The notes below the pieces were generated by a model. It saw nothing but the letters and a program-made list of their open reading frames with translations. It was not told the origin of the DNA and did no database searches. Position numbers and translations under genes: made by a program. From the NCBI RefSeq assembly GCF_014385005.1, contig NZ_JACRSZ010000004.1, forward strand, positions 108,004 through 172,003: a stretch of DNA of 64,000 nucleotides, read 5' to 3'. Below, piece after piece: positions 7,537 to 16,276 of the stretch; position 1 is the stretch's first letter, and every line of letters begins with the position of its first letter. The DNA is from Jingyaoa shaoxingensis (lineage in GTDB: Bacteria; Bacillota; Clostridia; Lachnospirales; Lachnospiraceae).

Positions 7537-9726
7537 TTATAATCTCACTACATGATATAATCTACTCCAGTAATCTCCTTTCAGCGGTGGAATCAGTATG
7601 CCAGCCTGCATCAGCATTTCACCGCTGTATACCTTTCCCGTTTCTTCCAGCACATACTGTGCTTCCGAAATCAGATTCTTAAACCGGATTCTACGGCTCT
7701 TTACATTCGCTCTTGCAAGTACCTGCACATAAGTCAGCAGAGCTTCGCTCTTTTCCTTATCTGTTACCTGCCAGCAGTCATAATAATGATTCTCTCTCCA
7801 GGAAGCGATTCTGTCATAATCACCTTCCCGCATCAGTTCATTGTATCTGTGATACAGGTTTACCTGCTCTGGAATCTGTGCACGGTCTGCTTCCGGAATT
7901 CTGGTGATATCCAGCTCATATCCAAAGGTTCCTGCCAGCGCAATATGTCCTCTGGTCTGGAATGGCACTGTTCTTCCGGTAATGTGGTTTGGACAGTCAC
8001 TGACATGTGCTCCGATTGCAGATAATGGATACAGCAGCGCTGTTCCTTCCTGAATGGACAGACGCTCTATGGCATCCGTATCATCCGAACACCAGATCTG
8101 TGGGCTGTAATACAGCATACCGGGATCGAATCTCGCTCCTCCGGAGGAACAGTTCTCCAGAAGCAGCTTCGGAAACTCGCTCACCAGACGCTCTTGCATA
8201 TGATAAACAGCCAGTGTATACCGGTGCATCAGTTCTCCCTGTCGGTCAGAAGCAAGACCGTAGCTTCCGATATCGGTAAGCTGCCGGTTCATGTCCCATT
8301 TCACATAGTCAATTCCTGTTTCCCGCAGGATAGAAGCCACGCATTCATAAGCATAGTCTGTCACTTCCTGTCTGGTCAGATCCAGTACATACTGCTCTCG
8401 GCTCATCAGTGGTTCCCTTCCCGGAATCTGGATTGCCCAGTCCGGATGTTCCCGAAACAGCTTCGAATCCGGAGAAACCATCTCCGGTTCAAACCAGATA
8501 CCGAACTTCATGCCAAGAGCTTTTACTTCATCTACCAGCTTCTTCAGCCCGCCTTTTAATTTTTCTTCATTGACCGTCCAGTCTCCCAGAGAACTGTTAT
8601 CCCCGTTTCGTTTTCCAAACCAGCCATCATCCATAACCAGCATCTCAATGCCGGATTTTTTTGCTTCTCTGGCTATATCCAGAAGCTTATCGGAGTCAAA
8701 ATCAAAATACGTTGCCTCCCAGTTATTAATCAGAACCGGACGACTTTTATGAAGATAACTGCTGCGAATCAGATGACTGCGGTACAGATCATGGAAGGTC
8801 TTCGTCATCTTCCCAAGTCCGGCATCAGAATAAACCATTACTACTTCCGGTGTCTGGAACGCCTTGCCTGCTTCCAGTTTCCATTCAAATCCTTCCGGAT
8901 GTATTCCCATCACCATGCGAACCGCATCAAATTCCGTTATTTCTGCCTGCGCCATAAAATTACCGGAATACACAAAATGCATAGCATAGACTTCACCCAT
9001 ATCCTGATTGGTTCCCGGTGTCACCAGTGCCAGAAACGGATGCTCCTGATGGCTGCTTTCCCCTCTCCAGGATCCCACCTGATGTTTTCCGCGGGTCAGC
9101 GGATAACGCACAATCTGCCGCTCTCTCGCCCATGCTCCGGTCAGCGTCAGCATTTCAAAATTCTCGTAGTCCATATCCAGGCAGGCACTTAATACCTTTT
9201 CCAGATAAACGGGATTCTCACCATGATTCACAATTCGGACGTTTCTTGTGATGGCATCCACATCTTCAAAAACTGAATATTCCAGAATCACTTCCAGATT
9301 CAGTACTTCATCCCACAAATGAATATCCAATGTCTGGCAGATATCTGCATCACCAAATGTAGCCGGAAGCCCCTCTAATTCTGGTTTTCCTTCTCGTATT
9401 TCATATTTCTCATAATGTAATTCACAGGCACGATATCCACTCTCCGTCCGGACTGCCAGTGCCGTTTCCCGGTAGTCTCCAAGCCCTGCTGCCGGATATT
9501 CCTGTGGAAAACATCCCATAAAAGAAGCTTTTTCTCTCAGATTCATTTCTGGTGTAAAAGGCGGTTCATCCGTACGCAGCAGATAAGATGCTGCCAGGTC
9601 TTTCATCCTTTTTCCATAGTAAATATGTCCAAGGTAATTCCCGTCCTCTGTCAGTCCACAGAGATACGTGGTACTCTTTGTGCACAGTCCAAATACTTTC
9701 TGTTCCTCATCATACACAATTCCCAT
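7537..9726 (-). CDS. Alpha-galactosidase, GH36
   Basis: This 729-residue cytoplasmic alpha-galactosidase hydrolyses alpha-1,6-galactosides such as melibiose and raffinose-type sugars. The GH36 signatures are present: VMDDGWFG, YVKWDMNR with nucleophile Asp478, LENCSSGGARFDPGM, and WCSDDTDA with acid/base Asp548. The length equals that of classical tetrameric GH36 enzymes. The start at 9726 is chosen because GAAGGAGG lies nine bases before it. An in-frame ATG 39 bp further upstream would fall before the RBS. The gene overlaps the end of the ABC ATPase by 17 bp, so it seems translationally coupled to a metal or corrinoid importer. That is an odd neighbour, with no sugar transporter close by. 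Confidence 0.95.
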   Translation of the reverse strand: MGIVYDEEQKVFGLCTKSTTYLCGLTEDGNYLGHIYYGKRMKDLAASYLLRTDEPPFTPEMNLREKASFMGCFPQEYPAAGLGDYRETALAVRTESGYRACELHYEKYEIREGKPELEGLPATFGDADICQTLDIHLWDEVLNLEVILEYSVFEDVDAITRNVRIVNHGENPVYLEKVLSACLDMDYENFEMLTLTGAWARERQIVRYPLTRGKHQVGSWRGESSHQEHPFLALVTPGTNQDMGEVYAMHFVYSGNFMAQAEITEFDAVRMVMGIHPEGFEWKLEAGKAFQTPEVVMVYSDAGLGKMTKTFHDLYRSHLIRSSYLHKSRPVLINNWEATYFDFDSDKLLDIAREAKKSGIEMLVMDDGWFGKRNGDNSSLGDWTVNEEKLKGGLKKLVDEVKALGMKFGIWFEPEMVSPDSKLFREHPDWAIQIPGREPLMSREQYVLDLTRQEVTDYAYECVASILRETGIDYVKWDMNRQLTDIGSYGLASDRQGELMHRYTLAVYHMQERLVSEFPKLLLENCSSGGARFDPGMLYYSPQIWCSDDTDAIERLSIQEGTALLYPLSAIGAHVSDCPNHITGRTVPFQTRGHIALAGTFGYELDITRIPEADRAQIPEQVNLYHRYNELMREGDYDRIASWRENHYYDCWQVTDKEKSEALLTYVQVLARANVKSRRIRFKNLISEAQYVLEETGKVYSGEMLMQAGILIPPLKGDYWSRLYHVVRL

Positions 9727-10804
9727 TTTCTCTTGCCTCCTTCTCCAGCAGTCTGTTCCTCTCATTCATCGGACCGTATTCCTGAACACAACAAATCACT
9801 TTCTTGCAACTGTTCATGATCTTTCTTGCTTTTTCATACGCCTCTGTACTGATCTCACAAAATGCTTTTTCAGTGACAACCTCTGCCGCCAGTGCCTTTG
9901 CCACCTGGCAGTCCACATCATTCTCATGGAGCACTCCTGCTGCAAAAGGAATGCCCTTTCTCTGCAGCTTGCGAAAGACCGGAATACCACTTCCGTTCCC
10001 GGCTATAACAAATACCTCCGGTGTGCCTGACGGCGGCTCCAGTTCCAGACATCCAAAGTCTGCATTATAACTGCCCTTGGTCACACCATACAGCTTTTTA
10101 ATATATTCTGACGTAAAAATATCTTCCGGTTCTCCGTACCGCTCAATGGCACTTCCATGCACACAGATCACCTGATCAGATATCTTCTGTGCCAGATCCA
10201 GTTCATGTAATGACATTATTACCGCCACATTTTTTTTGCTGACCATATCCTTCAGAATCGTCAACAATTCCAGCTTATGGCGGATATCCAGAAAAGATGT
10301 AGGTTCATCCAGTATAATAATCTCCGGTTCCTGACAGATTGCCCTGGCCAACAGTACTCTCTGTCTCTGTCCGTCACTGATTGCTGAGAAATCACAGTCT
10401 GCCAGTTCTGACGCGTGTACCAGTTTCATAGCTTCACGCACCTTCTGATGATCTTCTTCACTTAAGATTCCCAGTCTTCCAGTGTATGGATATCTTCCGG
10501 TATTCACCACGTCCTCACAGGTCATCAATTCCGGACGGATCCGCTCTGTCAGAACCACAGCCATCTTCTTTGCCGTATCTTTTTCCGTCATTTCTTTTAT
10601 AGATTTCTGATCAATATATACCGTTCCTGCAATCAGAGACAACTGTCTGGTAATACTTTTCAGAATCGTGGATTTTCCGGCTCCGTTCGGTCCGATCAGC
10701 GTCAGGATCTCGCCCTTTTTCAGCCGGATCTCAATATCCTTTATCAGTGGCACACCATTATAGCCTACTGTCATCTTATCTGTGTATACAAAATATTCAC
10801 TCAT
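9710..10804 (-). CDS. FecE/BtuD-type ABC importer ATPase with C-terminal extension
   Basis: This 364-residue ATPase powers uptake through the adjacent FecCD permease. Walker A is GPNGAGKST (about 38-46), the signature is SDGQRQR instead of the usual SGGQRQR, and Walker B is IIILDEP. After the normal ~250-residue ATPase come about 110 more residues containing VFVIAGNGSGIP and GVLHENDVD. This extension occurs in some corrinoid/iron importer ATPases, as far as I recall, and looks like a small Rossmann-type domain. The start overlaps the permease stop as ATGA. The substrate class is siderophore, heme or corrinoid. The neighbouring corrinoid enzymes favour corrinoid. Confidence 0.9.
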   Translation of the reverse strand: MSEYFVYTDKMTVGYNGVPLIKDIEIRLKKGEILTLIGPNGAGKSTILKSITRQLSLIAGTVYIDQKSIKEMTEKDTAKKMAVVLTERIRPELMTCEDVVNTGRYPYTGRLGILSEEDHQKVREAMKLVHASELADCDFSAISDGQRQRVLLARAICQEPEIIILDEPTSFLDIRHKLELLTILKDMVSKKNVAVIMSLHELDLAQKISDQVICVHGSAIERYGEPEDIFTSEYIKKLYGVTKGSYNADFGCLELEPPSGTPEVFVIAGNGSGIPVFRKLQRKGIPFAAGVLHENDVDCQVAKALAAEVVTEKAFCEISTEAYEKARKIMNSCKKVICCVQEYGPMNERNRLLEKEARENGNCV

Positions 10805-11811
10805 CGCTGTTTCCTCACCATCATGTAAATGACTATCGGGGCACCGAATACTGCTGTTACCGAGCTGATAGACAGTTCCGTGGGTGCAAATACCGTCCTG
10901 GCAATGAGATCACAGAACAGGCAGAATACCGCACCTCCCAGGAAACATCCCGGAATCACCAGAATCGGTTTTGCCGTTTTCATCAGGGACTTGATCAGAT
11001 GGGGAACTGCAATTCCTACAAAGGAGATCGGTCCTGCGAAAGCAGTAACGGTTGCAGACAGAATACTGGATAACAGGATCAGGCTCACACGGAATGCCTT
11101 GATATTTACACCCATATTCTGTGCATAATTTTCTCCTAATTGATAGGCACTGATCGGCTTAGACATGAGAAATGCCAGTACCAGCGAGATCAAGACCACA
11201 ACTGTGCAGACCTGCACATTTCCCCATGAGGTTCCGGAAAAGCTTCCCATAGACCAGTTATGCAGATTCACAATATTGGAGTCATCTGCAAATGTCACTA
11301 CAAAATCTGTAATTGCTGAGCAGATATATCCGATCATAACTCCACAGATAACCAGCATGGACATCCGTTTTACTTTTCTGGAAACCAGAAGAATAAATCC
11401 CATGGAAATCATGGCTCCTGCAAAAGCCGCCAGAATCATCACTGCTGAACTGGATGCAATTCCCTTGCTTAATAGAAAAATCATCACAAGAGAAACCACC
11501 AGCTTAGCTCCTGATGAAATTCCCAGTACAAAAGGTCCTGCAATTGGGTTCCCAAAAAAGGTCTGAAGAAGGAAACCGGATACCGATAGCGCTCCTCCCA
11601 GCAATATAGCTGCCAGAATACGTGGAAGCCTGATCTGCCACACAATATTGTAAGCGGTCTGCTCTCCTGTTTTCTTTACAATAATATCAAAGATTTCCTT
11701 TACCGACAGATGTACGCTTCCCGCATTAATATTCCAGATGAACAGCAGTAACAGCAGCACTGCCAGTATCAGAAACGACACCGTGTATCGAATTTGTGCT
11801 TTCTTCTTCAT
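10801..11811 (-). CDS. FecCD-family ABC importer permease
   Basis: This 336-residue integral membrane protein has the hydrophobic pattern of BtuC/FecCD permeases (about nine or ten helices). It carries the family blocks RLPRILAAILLGGALSVSG, GNPIAGPFVLGISSGA and a late GPISFVGIAVPHLIK loop that contacts the ATPase. It pairs with the ATPase (ATGA overlap) and the binding protein (18 bp upstream). A homodimer would form the channel for a siderophore, heme or corrinoid. Confidence 0.95.
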   Translation of the reverse strand: MKKKAQIRYTVSFLILAVLLLLLFIWNINAGSVHLSVKEIFDIIVKKTGEQTAYNIVWQIRLPRILAAILLGGALSVSGFLLQTFFGNPIAGPFVLGISSGAKLVVSLVMIFLLSKGIASSSAVMILAAFAGAMISMGFILLVSRKVKRMSMLVICGVMIGYICSAITDFVVTFADDSNIVNLHNWSMGSFSGTSWGNVQVCTVVVLISLVLAFLMSKPISAYQLGENYAQNMGVNIKAFRVSLILLSSILSATVTAFAGPISFVGIAVPHLIKSLMKTAKPILVIPGCFLGGAVFCLFCDLIARTVFAPTELSISSVTAVFGAPIVIYMMVRKQR

Positions 11812-11829
11812 TTTCTTTGTTCCTCATAT

Positions 11830-13470
11830 TTATGATAAACGGTACATATAGGTTAACTGTGACAGATCCGGCCCCTCACTGGTCAGCATAGTATGCATAT
11901 CGGAAATCATCGTAGCAATACCGGTTGTTTCCTGAAACAGGCTTTTCTGGGTACACCAGACATTGCCATCCTTTACTGCCTTAAAATCTGCCAGCAGACT
12001 GCTCTTTGCCAGAAGCTCATCCAGAGAATGGAGTTCTGTCTCTATGGCACTGTTATAGATAATATAATCTGCATCTTTGGCCCCTGCGTAGAATTCTTCC
12101 ATCTGCATGTTCATGGTAGATAACGCATTGTCATCTCCCAGATCCTGGAATATATACTTTCCGCCTGCAAGTTCAATCATCTTGGATATATAATCTCCGC
12201 TCTTTCGTACGGTCACATACCCATTGGAATTAATGGAGAAAAATGCCACTGTTTTTCCGGTATTTTCCGCTCCCAGTACATCGGCCAGCAGATCCGTCTG
12301 GCTGTTAAAATATTCTTCTGCTTCTGTCTCTTTATTCAGGAGCGCCGCGTATAGCTTCAGCCATTCCATTCTTCCCAGGGGATCACTCTCATAACTGGAA
12401 TGTTCCACCAGAACCGGAATGCCGAATTCTTCCAGTTTTTCCCTTACTTCCGGGGAATGATAGATCATTGTAGATTCTATTGCCAGATCACAGCCGCTGG
12501 ATACAATCAGTTCGTAATCCGGAGCACTGTATTTTCCGGCATAAGTGATACTGCCATTCTCCAGGGCTTCTTTTGCTTCTTCCACATACCATCCGTCTGC
12601 ATTCGTGCCGGACAGCGTAATGTAGTCAATCCCGTCTATTGCCCGAAACAGATCCATGGCAGAAGTGGCCACCAGATAAATATGATCCAGTGGCTGCTGC
12701 AAAATGGTAATCTCACTGTCCAGTCCTTCTGGCACCTCTGCACCTTCCGGTACTACCAGATATTCACCCTCCTGGGCAATGGTCACCAGTTTATATCCGT
12801 CGTTATAATAATCCACAGCAAACTGCGTCGCATATTCCAGATCCATGCTGTGATCATAAGTCAGTCCCGCTATCTCAGGGATCTCATGTTCCAGTTTTTC
12901 ATCCTGTGAAACGGGTTCTTCCACTGCATCTGTCTGTTCGGAAGATGATGCTTCCACATTGTCAGTATCCGTTTCTGCTGCCTTGCTTCCGGCATCCGCC
13001 TCTCCCGCTTCTTTTACGGTAGCTGCATCCAGGGTAATTGTATACTCAATCTCATGGGGTTCACTCATGGCAACCGTATCTGCCGTCACCGGAATTGCTG
13101 TGTCAAATCCGGCAACCGGAATCTCAAATGTAGAATTGCCATCTGTATTCACCGGTTCATATTTTTCACCGTCCACGATCATATAGTCGTAATAAGGACT
13201 GCTGAATTCTATAGATGCTGTTATTTTCCCTTCTTTTATGGTAAGGGAAACCGGCGATGTGATCGATGCTCTTCCGCTTCCGCCTTCCAGACTGCCTTCT
13301 GCGGCGTAATTTCCATCAGACAGTCCCAGCTGCTGCGCTGTTACTGCTCCCTTCTCCTGCTGTTCCGTGGTCACTTCAGTCTGCACACTCTCAGCGGCAA
13401 ACCCTGTGATCTGCATGGCACCCGCCATACAAAGTGTGGCAGCAATTACAATACTGCGATATTTTTTCAT
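11830..13470 (-). CDS. ABC importer substrate-binding protein with N-terminal NEAT-like domain
   Basis: This 546-residue exported protein has three parts. First comes a signal peptide ending near GFAAES. Then a beta-rich domain (about 55-150) contains DGNYAAEGSLEGGSGRA and YDYMIVDGEKY. An acidic linker follows, and finally a FhuD/BtuF-like binding domain (about 200-546). The N-terminal domain resembles one found in Firmicute surface heme/iron proteins and the C-terminal domain of the CbiK lipoprotein at 25287. There is no lipobox cysteine, unusual for a Gram-positive binding protein, so anchoring may use the permease or the extra domain. The ATG at 13470 is preferred over a GTG nine bases upstream. 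It likely delivers a metal complex or corrinoid to the FecCD permease. Confidence 0.85.
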   Translation of the reverse strand: MKKYRSIVIAATLCMAGAMQITGFAAESVQTEVTTEQQEKGAVTAQQLGLSDGNYAAEGSLEGGSGRASITSPVSLTIKEGKITASIEFSSPYYDYMIVDGEKYEPVNTDGNSTFEIPVAGFDTAIPVTADTVAMSEPHEIEYTITLDAATVKEAGEADAGSKAAETDTDNVEASSSEQTDAVEEPVSQDEKLEHEIPEIAGLTYDHSMDLEYATQFAVDYYNDGYKLVTIAQEGEYLVVPEGAEVPEGLDSEITILQQPLDHIYLVATSAMDLFRAIDGIDYITLSGTNADGWYVEEAKEALENGSITYAGKYSAPDYELIVSSGCDLAIESTMIYHSPEVREKLEEFGIPVLVEHSSYESDPLGRMEWLKLYAALLNKETEAEEYFNSQTDLLADVLGAENTGKTVAFFSINSNGYVTVRKSGDYISKMIELAGGKYIFQDLGDDNALSTMNMQMEEFYAGAKDADYIIYNSAIETELHSLDELLAKSSLLADFKAVKDGNVWCTQKSLFQETTGIATMISDMHTMLTSEGPDLSQLTYMYRLS

Positions 13471-13498
13471 ATTCCCCACTGTCCTTTTCCGTTCTTTT

Positions 13499-15052
13499 TT
13501 ATACTTCTTTTTCTTCCATTTCCAGAAGCCTCAGAGATAGATTCAGATAGAATATCTCATCCGGGTCTTCCAGAGTGGACTGTAATACAGATTTAATCTT
13601 CTCCAGTCGATATAAGAATGTACTTCTGTGAATAAACAGTTCATTGGCTGTCTGCGTTGCATTCAGGTTCTGTTCCAGATACGTCCGAAGCGTCAACATG
13701 TATTCAGAATGATGGTTCTCATCCAGCTTCTTTAATTCCAGCAGATTCTCATGGCACACCATGGTCGCCGGAAGTTCTTTCGTTGTCTGCTCCATCAGAT
13801 ATGGCAGCACCATCTGGTCAAATCTGTGGATCCATACATATGGTTTTTTCCTGCTGCCCACTTCCAGTGCAATCTTCGCCTGCAGATATTGTCTGCGCAG
13901 ATTCATATGGCCGGTCATACTCCGGCTGTATCCAGCCTTCAGATAACTGTCCCGGATAAAATAGATCAGTTCTGTCTCGATCTCCTCCACCGTCTGTCCG
14001 GTCTTCGACAAATTGAAAAAGCAGATGATCTCCTGACGAACCTGAAAGCTGCTGGAATGTGGAAACTGCTTCTTCAGATACTTGCAGATTGTACCTGTGG
14101 TATGTTCTTTGTCCCCGCCTGCTGTCTGAAGAACCAGACACAGATAATCCTGTCTCGGACTCCATCCCAGAGCAGCAAGACGATTGCTCATGGTCAGGTA
14201 ATCTGCAGTCCTGTCCGTTACAATCAGCCTGCATACATCATCCAGATCATCTTTTTCCTGGAATGAAGGTTCATGCAGAATGATATATTCCAGATAAGAC
14301 GCCAGCTGCGCCACCAGGCATTTATCACCTTCCGTCAGCTTTTTCTGCGTCTCCAGTACTACCACTCGGTGAGTCGGTTCTCCTTTTGTCCACAGGTTCA
14401 TGCTGATCATCCGGCATCCGTTAATAAAGGCAGGCAAAAGCATCGGCACCTCTGACTCAAGAGACTTCTTATACGTCTCATCCTGAATATAGGCATTCAT
14501 ATATTCCAGATTAACCATCTCATCATTGAACAGCCGAACGCCCTGATTCGGGTTGTTCCCCTTACTCTCTGCTGTCAGAGTAAAATCAATTCCCATGACT
14601 ACCAGCGGGTTGCCTACCATATCTGCAGACAATTTCAGTGCCCTCTGTATGGATCCGCTGCGCAGGACCAGCGCATTCAACTGTTCCACCCAGTCATCGC
14701 ACCGGTCAAAAATCCTCTGCACCGTATTGATCACATCGGAAGCCGATATGTTGGGATTGAGCATAATATAAGGTCCGCTTAGTTCCTTGCGAAATTCTTC
14801 TGTCTGATCTGACTCTGTCAGGATCACCAGCACATCATCCCAGTTATACTTTGCTTTCTGTACTTGTATGGTACTCTGTCTCTGCTTCAGATAAGTTCCT
14901 GTAACAATACAAACGCGCCCCCTTGCCGGTGCCACATCTCTTGTCTGCAGAAAAGGTCTGAAATACGCATCTTCTCCGGATATATTTTCACATGTCAGGA
15001 CATCATACCGTTCCCGCAGACGTTCTGCCAGATATGCACTTGACAGCTTCAC
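13499..15052 (-). CDS. PucR-family transcriptional regulator
   Basis: This 517-residue regulator ends in the PucR-type helix-turn-helix (residues 459-517, with NATQTANELFIHRSTFLYRL), which resembles the CdaR/PucR/LrpR C-terminal domain. The middle region is GGDEF-like PucR linker sequence and the N-terminus is a sensory part without a recognised motif. The start is a GTG overlapping the stop of the corrinoid protein gene (GTGA), with AGGAGG seven bases before it. Upstream in-frame codons lie inside that gene and are rejected. Regulators of this kind are often embedded in corrinoid methyltransferase clusters, so it probably controls this operon in response to the methyl donor or to a corrinoid. 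Confidence 0.85.
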   Translation of the reverse strand: MKLSSAYLAERLRERYDVLTCENISGEDAYFRPFLQTRDVAPARGRVCIVTGTYLKQRQSTIQVQKAKYNWDDVLVILTESDQTEEFRKELSGPYIMLNPNISASDVINTVQRIFDRCDDWVEQLNALVLRSGSIQRALKLSADMVGNPLVVMGIDFTLTAESKGNNPNQGVRLFNDEMVNLEYMNAYIQDETYKKSLESEVPMLLPAFINGCRMISMNLWTKGEPTHRVVVLETQKKLTEGDKCLVAQLASYLEYIILHEPSFQEKDDLDDVCRLIVTDRTADYLTMSNRLAALGWSPRQDYLCLVLQTAGGDKEHTTGTICKYLKKQFPHSSSFQVRQEIICFFNLSKTGQTVEEIETELIYFIRDSYLKAGYSRSMTGHMNLRRQYLQAKIALEVGSRKKPYVWIHRFDQMVLPYLMEQTTKELPATMVCHENLLELKKLDENHHSEYMLTLRTYLEQNLNATQTANELFIHRSTFLYRLEKIKSVLQSTLEDPDEIFYLNLSLRLLEMEEKEV

Positions 15053-15708
15053 TTTTTCGCCTCCTCTGTACTTTCTTCTACCAGTTTCTTTGCCAGCATT
15101 GCACAGTCTGCAGCCGTTTCTGTATAGGCATCTGCACCCATTTTCTCGGCAAGTTCTCTGGTTACTGCACCGCCTCCTACCAGAATCTTGTAGGTTCGGT
15201 TCGGATTCCTTCGCAGCTTTTTTACCACCTGCGCCATTTCCTGTACAGATGTATTTAAAAGAGAGGACAGACATACAATCGAAACATCCGGATTCTCTTT
15301 GATGGCTTTCAGAAACTGCTTCTCTGAGATATCCACTCCCAGATCCACTACCTCAAACCCGGAACTGCGAAACATCAGACCTACCAGATTCTTCCCCAGA
15401 TCATGAAGATCTCCTTCTACAGTTCCCAGGATCACCTTGCCGATCTTTTTCTGCCGGTAACCTTCGCTTTCCTGCTCTATAATGTCAAATCCTTTGCGGA
15501 TACACCGCGCTGTAGTCAGGATCCTGGGAATATCTCCGTCCCCATTCTTATATCCTTCTGTCATGACTTTCATGGCAGGAAACATACCTTCTTCCACAAT
15601 CTCTTTCGCTGTTACGCCGTCTCTGATTGCGGATCTGACCAGCTCAATGGTCTCCTGAGAGTGCCCCTGTTCAATTGCCTTCTGTATCTGCTCCAAAATT
15701 GCGTTCAT
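15049..15708 (-). CDS. Corrinoid protein of a methyltransferase system (second copy)
   Basis: This 219-residue protein has the helical cap domain (about 1-88) and Rossmann-like B12 domain (about 89-215) of MtbC/MttC/MtvC-type corrinoid proteins. The base-off/His-on motif DLHDLG is at residues 100-105 (His102 binds cobalt), followed by the SSL and GGGAVT segments that hold the nucleotide tail. It shuttles a methyl group between a substrate methyltransferase and a tetrahydrofolate methyltransferase. It lies 26 bp after the DUF2284 gene, overlaps the PucR gene by four bases, and is a paralogue of the corrinoid protein at 18238. Confidence 0.93.
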   Translation of the reverse strand: MNAILEQIQKAIEQGHSQETIELVRSAIRDGVTAKEIVEEGMFPAMKVMTEGYKNGDGDIPRILTTARCIRKGFDIIEQESEGYRQKKIGKVILGTVEGDLHDLGKNLVGLMFRSSGFEVVDLGVDISEKQFLKAIKENPDVSIVCLSSLLNTSVQEMAQVVKKLRRNPNRTYKILVGGGAVTRELAEKMGADAYTETAADCAMLAKKLVEESTEEAKK

Positions 15709-15734
15709 CTATGCTGCGTATCTCCTTGCTTTTC

Positions 15735-16274
15735 TTATTCCAGTAAAAAACAGCTTGTATAAGCTATGGTACATGGACCATAGTAATATTCCATATGATT
15801 CGCCTTACAGACCTGTGTCACCAGCATTCCGTATGCTTCCATGGATGCAAATGCCTCGTCCGGAAAACGGCACGGGGCATCCGGATAAGTACAGACCTTG
15901 CACTTCACACAGCTTCCCGCACTGATTGGTCGCATCTTCGGATATTTCTTTCGCAGTTCTTTTTCCAGTTCCAGAAAATGCTTTTTGTGGAGTGCCTCTG
16001 TCTCCATCATGGTCTCTCCGTCCAGTTCATCCTCCAGTTCTCCCACTGTCTGTACAATAATTCCATGCTGATACTGGTCGATGATCTTCTGACATTCTTC
16101 CAGACTTCCGCATCCCGGCGGGCAGCTCCAGCATTTTCCATATCTGTGACAGGTATTCTGCTCACACATTGCCCTCACTTCCGGCATCAGTTCAACCGTT
16201 TTACAGTCAAGGGGTGCAACATGCGTAAATCCATGCTGCATACCTTCTATTTCCAGTTCTTCATAATCAATCAT
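15735..16274 (-). CDS. DUF2284 cysteine-rich metal-binding protein
   Basis: This 179-residue protein is rich in paired cysteines (CEQNTCHRYGKCWSCPPGCG near 37-56, and CVKCKVCTYPDAPC near 121-134), a pattern typical of DUF2284 proteins predicted to bind an iron-sulfur cluster or other metal. Such genes commonly sit beside corrinoid methyltransferase components and activators. Here it is 2 bp after the RACo-like gene and 26 bp before a corrinoid protein. A role in electron delivery to the activator or corrinoid maturation is inferred. No activity is established from the sequence. Confidence 0.85.
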   Translation of the reverse strand: MIDYEELEIEGMQHGFTHVAPLDCKTVELMPEVRAMCEQNTCHRYGKCWSCPPGCGSLEECQKIIDQYQHGIIVQTVGELEDELDGETMMETEALHKKHFLELEKELRKKYPKMRPISAGSCVKCKVCTYPDAPCRFPDEAFASMEAYGMLVTQVCKANHMEYYYGPCTIAYTSCFLLE

Positions 16275-16276
16275 GT

